Shown piece by piece: positions 58,233-64,000 of a stretch of DNA of 64,000 nucleotides. The stretch's first letter is position 1. Each line of letters begins with the position of its first letter. Source of the stretch: Cellulomonas pakistanensis (GTDB lineage: Bacteria; Actinomycetota; Actinomycetes; Actinomycetales; Cellulomonadaceae); contig NZ_BONO01000014.1 in assembly GCF_016862755.1 (NCBI RefSeq), positions 44,199 through 108,198 of the forward strand, in the 5' to 3' direction. The notes under the pieces are model-generated. The model searched no databases and had not been told where the DNA came from. It worked only from the letters and a program-made list of their open reading frames with translations. Made by a program: the position numbers and the translations under genes.

Positions 58233-59159
58233 ATGACCCTCGTGCGCCCCGCCCTCGAGGGGGCGACCGAGCGCCCGGCCCGGCGGCAGACCCGCCGGGC
58301 CGGGGCCCGGAGCCCCTACCCGACCTGGTTCTTCCTGCCGGCCGGCGTGTTCTACCTCGTGCTGTTCGTGGTCCCGACCGGCGCGTCGTTCTGGTTCGCG
58401 CTGACCCGGTGGAACCTGTTCTCGGCCGAGTTCGTCGGCCTGGCGAACTTCCAGCAGTTCTTCCGCGAGCCGGCCCTGGTCAAGGGCTTCGTCAACACGT
58501 TCGTCTACGCGTTCCTCACCTCGGGGGCGAAGGTGGTGCTCGGCCTGGCCCTCGCCGTGCTGCTGACGTCGCAGATCATCGCGCGCGGCTGGCTGCGGTC
58601 CGTCGTGTTCTTCCCCGTCCTGGTGAGCACGATCGGCGTCGGGGTCATGTTCAAGGTGCTGCTCGACCCGTTCGACGGCGCGGTGAACACCGTCCTGTCC
58701 TGGGTCGGCGTCACCGGGCCCGGCTGGCTGACCGACCCGAGCCTCGCGCTGTTCTCGGTCGCGCTCGTCGACGTCTGGAAGGGCGTCGGGCTCGCGACGC
58801 TGATCTACATCGCCGGCCTGGTGGCGATCCCGCAGGAGTACTACGAGGCGGCCCGGGTGGACGGCGCGAACGCGTGGCAGAACTTCCGGAGCATCACGCT
58901 CCCCCTCGTCCGGCCCGCCACGGTCACGGTGGTGCTGCTGTCGCTGATCGGCGGCCTGCGGTCGTTCGACCTGATCTGGACGATGACCCGCGGCGGCCCC
59001 GGCTTCAGCAGCGACGTCATCGGGTCCGTGATCTACAAGCAGTACCAGGCCGGGTTCTACGGGCTGTCGACCGCGGGGAACGTCGTGCTGTTCGTCGTCA
59101 TCGCGCTCATCATCTTCCCGCTGTCCCGGTGGCTGAACCGCAAGGAGGTCACGCTGTGA
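58233..59159 (+). CDS. CUT1 sugar ABC permease (MalF type)
   Basis: A 308-residue permease with six predicted spans. WFFLPAGVFYLVLFVVPTGA is the first. The ATPase-contact loop reads YYEAARVDGANAWQNFRSIT, followed by LPLVRPATVTVVLLSLIGGL. It forms the channel with the next gene product. No ATPase gene is in the operon, which is usual for actinobacterial CUT1 systems served by a shared MsiK-type ATPase. The GTG of the next gene overlaps its stop. Confidence 0.94.
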   Translation: MTLVRPALEGATERPARRQTRRAGARSPYPTWFFLPAGVFYLVLFVVPTGASFWFALTRWNLFSAEFVGLANFQQFFREPALVKGFVNTFVYAFLTSGAKVVLGLALAVLLTSQIIARGWLRSVVFFPVLVSTIGVGVMFKVLLDPFDGAVNTVLSWVGVTGPGWLTDPSLALFSVALVDVWKGVGLATLIYIAGLVAIPQEYYEAARVDGANAWQNFRSITLPLVRPATVTVVLLSLIGGLRSFDLIWTMTRGGPGFSSDVIGSVIYKQYQAGFYGLSTAGNVVLFVVIALIIFPLSRWLNRKEVTL

Positions 59160-59980
59160 GGCGCCGCGGCGTCGCGCTCGGGTCGGTGGCGATCCTGGCG
59201 ACCACCGTGGTGTTCGTGGTGCCGTTCGTGTTCGTCCTGCTCACGGCGTCGAAGACGCAGCAGGACGCGCTCGACCTCGACTTCTCCCTGCCCACCGAGT
59301 GGGCGCTGCTGGAGAACGTCCGGACCGTCCTGGCGACCAACGACGGGCAGCTCGTCCGGGCGTTCTGGAACTCGACCGTCCTGACCGTGGTGGCGGTGGC
59401 GATCATGACCGTGCTGGCCGCGATGGTCGGCTACGTCGTGCAGCGCCGGCGCAGCCGGTGGAACCCGGTCGTCGACGCGCTCGTGCTGGCCGGGCTCATC
59501 ATCCCGCCGGCCGTCGTCCCGACGATCTGGGTGCTGCAGGGCATCGGGCTGTTCAAGACCATGGCCGGGCTGATCGCGGTGCACGTCGCGTTCGGGCTGT
59601 CGTTCTGCATCCTGCTGTTCCGGGCCTTCGTCGCGACGATCCCGCGGGAGCTCGACGAGGCGGCGCTGATCGACGGCGCCGGGCCGAGCCGGCTGTTCTT
59701 CTCGGTGATCTTCCCGCTGCTGCGCGCCGTGATCGTCACGGTCGTGGTCGTGCAGGCCGTCACGGTGTTCAACGACTTCACCTACGCGCTGTACTTCCTG
59801 CCCGGCGCGGAGAACGCCACCGTGCAGCTCACGCTGTACAACTACCAGTCGCAGGGCCTCAACCAGTGGAACCTGCTCTTCGCCGACGTCCTGCTCATCA
59901 CGATCCCGCCGTTGATCATGTACGTGTTCTTCAACCGGCAGATCGTCGCGGGCATGACCTCGGGCGCGGTCAAGGGCTGA
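59156..59980 (+). CDS. CUT1 sugar ABC permease (MalG type)
   Basis: A 274-residue permease. GSVAILATTVVFVVPFVFVL is the first span. The contact loop is RELDEAALIDGAGPSRLFFS, followed by VIFPLLRAVIVTVVVVQAV. AAGGAGGT precedes the GTG, which overlaps the upstream stop by 4 bases. The gene ends 18 bases before the convergent LacI gene, with no strong terminator seen. Confidence 0.94.
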   Translation: MRRRGVALGSVAILATTVVFVVPFVFVLLTASKTQQDALDLDFSLPTEWALLENVRTVLATNDGQLVRAFWNSTVLTVVAVAIMTVLAAMVGYVVQRRRSRWNPVVDALVLAGLIIPPAVVPTIWVLQGIGLFKTMAGLIAVHVAFGLSFCILLFRAFVATIPRELDEAALIDGAGPSRLFFSVIFPLLRAVIVTVVVVQAVTVFNDFTYALYFLPGAENATVQLTLYNYQSQGLNQWNLLFADVLLITIPPLIMYVFFNRQIVAGMTSGAVKG

Positions 59981-59998
59981 CCGGTGCGACCCCGCGGA

Positions 59999-61024
59999 TC
60001 AGGCCGGGACGCTGGACGACCGGACCACCAGCTCCGGCTGGAACACCTGGTGCTCGGCGACCGGGGCGTCGGCGGCCGCGCGCGCCAGCAGGATCTCGGC
60101 GGCGCGGTAGCCGAGGGCGTGCGCGGGCTGGCGCACCGACGTCAGGGGGGTGGCCAGCTCGGCGGCGATCTCGATGTCGTCGTAGCCGACGATCGCGATG
60201 CTGCCGATCAGGTCGGGGCGCCGCCGGCGGATCTCCCGCTGCACGCCGATCGCCACCAGGTCGTTCACGCAGAACACGGCCGTCGGGACGCGGTCGCCCT
60301 CCAGCAGCGGCGCGAACGCCGCCGCGGCGCCGCCGGCGTCCAGGGTCGGCACCGGCACCTCGCGCACGACGGCGTCCGGGTCCAGCCCGCGGCGCTCGAC
60401 CGCGCGGCGCAGGCCGGTGAGCCGGTCGCGGCACGGGCGGATCGCGTGCGGGCCGTTGAGCATGAGGATCGAGCGGTGCCCCAGGCCGAGCAGGTGCTCC
60501 CCCGCCTGCAGGCCGCCCGCGACGTCGTCGACCGCGACCGAGGACAGCGCGTCGGTGGGCGACGGCCGGTCCAGCAGCACCGTGTGCACGCCGCGGGCCG
60601 CGAGGCCGAGCAGCGGGCCGAGGTCGTCGCCGGTGGGCACCACGAGCAGCCCGGACACGCCGTGCTCCTCGAACAGCCGCAGGTAGCGCGCCTCGCGCTC
60701 GCGGTCGTCGTCGGAGCTCGCCAGCATGAGCGTGTGGTCGGCGGCCGCGAGCCGGTCCTCGATGCCGCGGGCGACCTCGGTGAAGAACGGGTTGCGGATG
60801 TCCAGCACGATCGCGCCCACCGTGGTGATCGTGCCCGCGCGCAGCTGCCGCGCGGAGGCGTTCGGCACGAAGGCCAGCCGGCGGATCGCCTCGAGCACGC
60901 GCTCGCGGGTGCTCTCCGCGACCCGGTCGGGGCGGTTGAGCACGTTCGACACCGTGCCGACCGACACGCCCGCGAGGCGCGCGACGTCGCCGATCGAGCT
61001 GCGGCGCGTCGCCGGAGTCGACAC
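59999..61024 (-). CDS. LacI-family repressor of the rhamnoside regulon
   Basis: A 341-residue regulator. The HTH is SIGDVARLAGVSVGTVSNVL, followed by NRPDRVAESTRERVLEAIRR and the inducer domain (GAIVLDIRNPFFTEVARGIE, VFCVNDLVAIGVQREI, IVGYDDIEIAAELATPLTSV). GGAGGTGG before the GTG at 61024 decides the start. Its place among rhamnose genes, and three identical-type palindromes (TGAAnCGnTTCA) at their promoters, make it the likely repressor. Rhamnose or a metabolite is the expected inducer. Confidence 0.92.
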   Translation of the reverse strand: MSTPATRRSSIGDVARLAGVSVGTVSNVLNRPDRVAESTRERVLEAIRRLAFVPNASARQLRAGTITTVGAIVLDIRNPFFTEVARGIEDRLAAADHTLMLASSDDDREREARYLRLFEEHGVSGLLVVPTGDDLGPLLGLAARGVHTVLLDRPSPTDALSSVAVDDVAGGLQAGEHLLGLGHRSILMLNGPHAIRPCRDRLTGLRRAVERRGLDPDAVVREVPVPTLDAGGAAAAFAPLLEGDRVPTAVFCVNDLVAIGVQREIRRRRPDLIGSIAIVGYDDIEIAAELATPLTSVRQPAHALGYRAAEILLARAAADAPVAEHQVFQPELVVRSSSVPA

Positions 61025-61132
61025 CGCCCACCTCCGCTCCGGTCCTCGCGCGGGTCCCGTCCGCCGCGGGGCCGTCCCGGCGCAGCATAGCCGCGCGGAC
61101 GCCGCGCGACGCCCCCGACCCACCCGCCGTCA

Positions 61133-61144
61133 TGAACCGTTTCA
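61133..61144. promoter_or_regulatory. LacI-type operator TGAACCGTTTCA (rhamnose isomerase)
   Basis: The third member of the operator set, 23 bases before the isomerase start. An ATG within it (61132) is not the gene start, since AAGGAG precedes the ATG at 61168. Confidence 0.75.
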
Positions 61145-61167
61145 GCACGCTTGTCGAAGGAGACACC

Positions 61168-62334
61168 ATGTCGCTCACCCCCGCGGCCGCCGCCGCGCTC
61201 GACCGCCAGGCGATCGAGCTCCCGTCGTGGGCGTTCGGCAACGCCGGCACCCGGTTCAAGGTCTTCACCACCCCGGGCACGCCCCGCACCGTCGAGGAGA
61301 AGCTCGCCGACGCCGCCCAGGTGCAGGCGCTCACCGGCCTCGCGCCGTCCGTCGCGCTGCACATCCCCTGGGACCTCGTCGACGACTTCGGCAAGCTGGC
61401 CGCCTACGCCGACGACCTCGGGCTGCGGCTCGGGACCATCAACTCGAACACGTTCCAGGACGACGACTACCGGCTCGGCTCGCTCACCCACGTCGACCCC
61501 GCCGTGCGCCGGAAGGCCGTCGACCACCACTTCCGGTGCATCGACGTCATGCACGCGACCGGGTCGCGGGACCTGAAGATCTGGCTGCCCGACGGCACCA
61601 ACTACCCCGGGCAGGGCGACATCCGGGGCCGGCAGGACCGGCTCGCGGAGTCGCTGCGGACCATCTACGACCGGCTCGGGCCCGACCAGCGGCTCGTGCT
61701 CGAGTACAAGATCTTCGAGCCGTTCTTCTACACGATGGACGTCCCCGACTGGGGCACCGCGTACGCGCACGCCACCGCGCTCGGCGACCGCGCCGTCGTC
61801 TGCCTCGACACCGGGCACCACGCCCCGTCGACCAACGTGGAGTTCATCGTCGCGCAGCTGCTCCGGCTCGGGCGGCTCGGGGCGTTCGACTTCAACTCCC
61901 GGTTCTACGCCGACGACGACCTCATCGTCGGCGCGGCGGACCCGTTCCAGCTGTTCCGGATCCTCGCCGAGGTCGTGCGCGGCGGCGGGATGGACGCCGG
62001 GTCGGGCGTGCAGTTCATGCTCGACCAGTGCCACAACATCGAGGACAAGATCGCCGGGCAGATCCGCTCGGTGCTCAACGTCGAGGAGATGACGGCGCGC
62101 GCCCTGCTGATCGACCGCGACGCCCTGACCGCCGCGCAGGAGGCCGGCGACGTGCTCGGCGCGAACGCCGTGTACATGGACGCGTTCTGGACCGACGTCC
62201 GGCCGTGGCTGGCCGACCGGCGCGAGGAGCGGGGCCTGCCGCGCGACCCCGTCGCCGCCTACGCCGCCTCCGGGTACGCCGAGCAGATCGCCGCCGAGCG
62301 GGTCGGCGGTCGCCAGGCCGGCTGGGGCGCCTGA
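61168..62334 (+). CDS. rhaI: L-rhamnose isomerase, RhaI (Pseudomonas-type)
   Basis: A 388-residue TIM-barrel isomerase turning L-rhamnose to L-rhamnulose in the cytosol. The short RhaI form is recognised by IELPSWAFGNAGTRFKVFTT, LHIPWDLVDDFGKLAAYADD, and the metal site in RLVLEYKIFEPFFYTMD, VVCLDTGHHAPSTNVEFIV and FDFNSRFYADDDLIVG. The ATG at 61168 has AAGGAG. The kinase gene follows after 3 bases. The aldolase expected next in the pathway is not in the window. Confidence 0.94.
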   Translation: MSLTPAAAAALDRQAIELPSWAFGNAGTRFKVFTTPGTPRTVEEKLADAAQVQALTGLAPSVALHIPWDLVDDFGKLAAYADDLGLRLGTINSNTFQDDDYRLGSLTHVDPAVRRKAVDHHFRCIDVMHATGSRDLKIWLPDGTNYPGQGDIRGRQDRLAESLRTIYDRLGPDQRLVLEYKIFEPFFYTMDVPDWGTAYAHATALGDRAVVCLDTGHHAPSTNVEFIVAQLLRLGRLGAFDFNSRFYADDDLIVGAADPFQLFRILAEVVRGGGMDAGSGVQFMLDQCHNIEDKIAGQIRSVLNVEEMTARALLIDRDALTAAQEAGDVLGANAVYMDAFWTDVRPWLADRREERGLPRDPVAAYAASGYAEQIAAERVGGRQAGWGA

Positions 62335-62337
62335 CCC

Positions 62338-63876
62338 GTGCGCGCCGACGCCACGCTCGCCGCCGTCGACCTCGGGGCCTCCGGCGGGCGCGTGCTCGCC
62401 GGGCGGCTCGAGGGCGGGCGGCTCGTCGCGCGCGAGGCCGCCCGGTTCCCGAACCGGCCCGTGCGCGCTGCCGGGCGGCTGCACTGGGACGTGCTCGCGC
62501 TGTGGGCGGACGCCCAGGAGGGCCTGCGGGCCGCCGCGCGGTCGTCCGGGCGCATCGCGTCGGTCGGGATCGACACCTGGGCGGTCGACTACGGCCTGCT
62601 CGACGCCCGCGGCGAGCTGCTCGGCAACCCGGTGCACTACCGGGACGGGCGCACCGCCGGGGCGACGGAGGCCTTCGCCCGGTTGCTCGCCCCGGAGGAG
62701 CACTACGCCGCCACCGGCAGCCAGGTGCAGCCGTTCACCACCGTGTTCCAGCTGGTCGCCGCGCGGGGGTCGGCGGCGCTCGGGGCAGCCGACCGGCTGC
62801 TGCTCGTGCCCGACCTCCTCGGGCGGTGGCTGTCCGGCGCCGACGTGACCGAGGTGACCAACGCGTCGACCACGGGGATGCTCGACCCGGCGACGCGGCG
62901 GTGGAGCGGGGCGGTGCTGGACGCGCTGGCGGCGGCGGGGGCCGGGGACGTGCGCGGGGCCGGGGACGTGCGCGTGGCCGGCGACGTGCGGCGGCTGCTG
63001 GCGCCGCTGGTGGAGCCCGGCACGGTGCTCGGGCCGGTGCTGCCGGACGTGGCGGGGCCGCTCGGGCTCGGCGGCGACACGCTGCACGTGGCGGTCGGGT
63101 CGCACGACACCGCCTCCGCGGTGGTCGCCGCTCCCCTGGGCGACGCGCCCGCCGCGTGGATCTCGTCGGGCACCTGGTCCCTCGTCGGCGTCGAGCTCGA
63201 CGCCCCCGTGCTGACCGAGGCGAGCCGGGCGGCCAACTTCACGAACGAGCTCGGCGTGGCCGGCACCGTCCGCTACCTGCGCAACGTCGCCGGGCTGTGG
63301 CTGGTGCAGGAGTCGCTGCGCGCCTGGGCCGACGCGGGCGACCCGCAGGACCTGGAGACGCTGCTCGCCGCCGCGGCGGACGTGCCGGGGCTGCGCACGG
63401 TGGTCGACGTCGACGACCCCGCGTTCACCCCACCCGGCGACATGCCGGCGCGGCTGCGCGACGCCGCACGCCGGACCGGCCAGCCGGTGCCGGAGCGCCC
63501 CGCGGAGGTGGTGCGCTGCGTGCTCGACTCGCTCGCGCTCGCCTACCGTCGCGCCGTCCGGCAGGCGGCGACGCTCTCCGGGCGCGACGTCGAGGTCGTG
63601 CACGTGGTCGGCGGCGGGTCGCGGAACGCGCTGCTCTGCCGGCTCACGGCGGACGCCACCGGGCTGCCCGTGGTCGCCGGGCCCGCCGAGGGCACCGCCG
63701 TGGGGAACCTGCTGACCCAGGCGCTGGCGACGGGGCTGCTGGACGGCGGGCTCCCCGCGGCGCGGGCCGTCGTGCGGGCGTCCGCGGACCTCGTGCGGTG
63801 GGTGCCGCGGGGGCCCGACGCGGCGTGGCGGCGGGCGGAGGAGCGGCTGCGGGAGGTGGTGGGCGCGCGCGGGTGA
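62338..63876 (+). CDS. rhaB: Rhamnulokinase
   Basis: A 512-residue FGGY-family kinase that phosphorylates L-rhamnulose. The N-terminal phosphate loop region is LAAVDLGASGGRVLAGRLEG. IDTWAVDYGLLDARGELL and PVHYRDGRT bind the sugar, and VAVGSHDTASAVVAAPLG with WISSGTWSLVGVEL is the hinge. VHVVGGGSRNALLCRLTAD lies near the end. An 18-base unit encoding (G/V)AGDVR is repeated three times (62940-62993), a small in-frame expansion in a surface loop. The GTG start follows the isomerase stop by 3 bases. Confidence 0.95.
   Translation: MRADATLAAVDLGASGGRVLAGRLEGGRLVAREAARFPNRPVRAAGRLHWDVLALWADAQEGLRAAARSSGRIASVGIDTWAVDYGLLDARGELLGNPVHYRDGRTAGATEAFARLLAPEEHYAATGSQVQPFTTVFQLVAARGSAALGAADRLLLVPDLLGRWLSGADVTEVTNASTTGMLDPATRRWSGAVLDALAAAGAGDVRGAGDVRVAGDVRRLLAPLVEPGTVLGPVLPDVAGPLGLGGDTLHVAVGSHDTASAVVAAPLGDAPAAWISSGTWSLVGVELDAPVLTEASRAANFTNELGVAGTVRYLRNVAGLWLVQESLRAWADAGDPQDLETLLAAAADVPGLRTVVDVDDPAFTPPGDMPARLRDAARRTGQPVPERPAEVVRCVLDSLALAYRRAVRQAATLSGRDVEVVHVVGGGSRNALLCRLTADATGLPVVAGPAEGTAVGNLLTQALATGLLDGGLPAARAVVRASADLVRWVPRGPDAAWRRAEERLREVVGARG
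62940..62993 (+). repeat. Three 18-bp in-frame repeats within rhaB
   Basis: Units beginning GGCCGGGGACGTGCGCG are at 62940-62957, 62958-62975 and 62976-62993, the last diverged. They add AGDVR-type residues and keep the frame. Confidence 0.8.
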
Positions 63877-63933
63877 GCCGTGGGTGCGGGGCGGACCTGC
63901 GGGGTACCGCTTCACGGCTGGTCACCGAGCCGA

Positions 63934-63972
63934 CCACAGGCGCGGGTGGTGTGCGTGGTCCACAGGCGCGGG
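63934..63972. repeat. Direct repeat CCACAGGCGCGGG after rhaB
   Basis: The 13-mer occurs at 63934-63946 and 63960-63972 in the last, noncoding stretch of the window. Nothing else is recognisable from 63877 to 64000. Confidence 0.7.
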
Positions 63973-64000
63973 GGTGCGGGGCGGGTCGTGTGGGTGGTCG

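Noticed and set aside
61132..61167. ATG at 61132 as the start of the rhamnose isomerase
   Set aside because: It lies inside the LacI operator TGAACCGTTTCA. AAGGAG is placed correctly for the ATG at 61168, where the conserved protein begins.
60265..63915. Minus-strand open frame of about 1216 codons across rhaB, rhaI and part of the LacI gene
   Set aside because: It is antisense to three genes with clear catalytic or DNA-binding motifs, and has compositional bias typical of shadow frames.

Overview
The window reads as chromosomal DNA of a very GC-rich Gram-positive actinobacterium. A member of the Cellulomonadaceae (Cellulomonas or a close relative) is the best guess. Supporting signs are the conserved order sucB ... 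DUF4191 - RDD - glnA, mycothiol-type and actinobacterial sortase genes, large secreted glycan hydrolases, many GTG starts with 4-bp GTGA/ATGA gene overlaps, and many starts placed 6-8 nt after a TAnnnT -10 box (leaderless mRNAs). I see no rRNA, tRNA, CRISPR array, insertion sequence or prophage. The genus is an inference; no database search was possible.

Layout. 1-5.4 kb: 3' end of the 2-oxoglutarate dehydrogenase E2 gene, a secreted GH144-like glucanase whose wall-sorting signal lies in another frame, and a LacI regulator. 5.4-11 kb: an epimerase, a Gfo/Idh/MocA oxidoreductase, an MMPL exporter divergent from a MarR gene, and a flavodoxin. 11-17.7 kb: DUF4191, RDD, glnA with a GlnR-like box, nhaA and a BCCT carrier. 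17.8-28 kb: a 1778-residue GH81 endo-beta-1,3-glucanase, a nucleotidyltransferase-methyltransferase fusion, a DUF3500 lipoprotein, a ChaA-like antiporter preceded by three ACGA-loop hairpins that resemble a guanidine-II (mini-ykkC) riboswitch, and an orphan PIN protein. 28-34 kb: a metal or metallophore-type ABC importer operon with an embedded methyltransferase and a Fur-like box at its start, an S51 peptidase and DNA polymerase IV. 34-42 kb: a MarR/MFS drug-efflux pair, an FAD monooxygenase, a mycothiol-dependent-type enzyme, and a DUF4397 - class E/F sortase - ECF sigma - anti-sigma cassette.

42-52 kb is a sulfur-scavenging locus. A minus-strand operon (three luciferase-like flavin monooxygenases, an amino-acid-type ABC importer, a GNAT acetyltransferase and a rhodanese) faces a plus-strand pair of flavin reductases. 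Each arm starts with what looks like a SAM-IV riboswitch. The minus arm also has a 31-codon leader ORF ending in Cys-Arg-Cys-Arg-Arg, so it may sense both SAM and cysteine. 52-54 kb holds a STAS/anti-sigma-kinase pair and a PatB/MalY C-S lyase.

54-64 kb is a rhamnoside catabolic regulon: GH78 alpha-L-rhamnosidase, a CUT1 importer (binding protein plus two permeases, no ATPase), a LacI regulator, rhamnose isomerase and rhamnulokinase. Three matching palindromes (TGAAnCGnTTCA) mark the promoters.

Across the window, six intergenic long-stem palindromes of 63-72 bp begin GCCGAG (one begins ACCGAG) and end CTCGGC (CCTCGGC in one). All lie downstream of genes. Three share one alignable sequence, and the rest share ends and architecture only. 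They look like a dispersed repeat family that I do not recognise.
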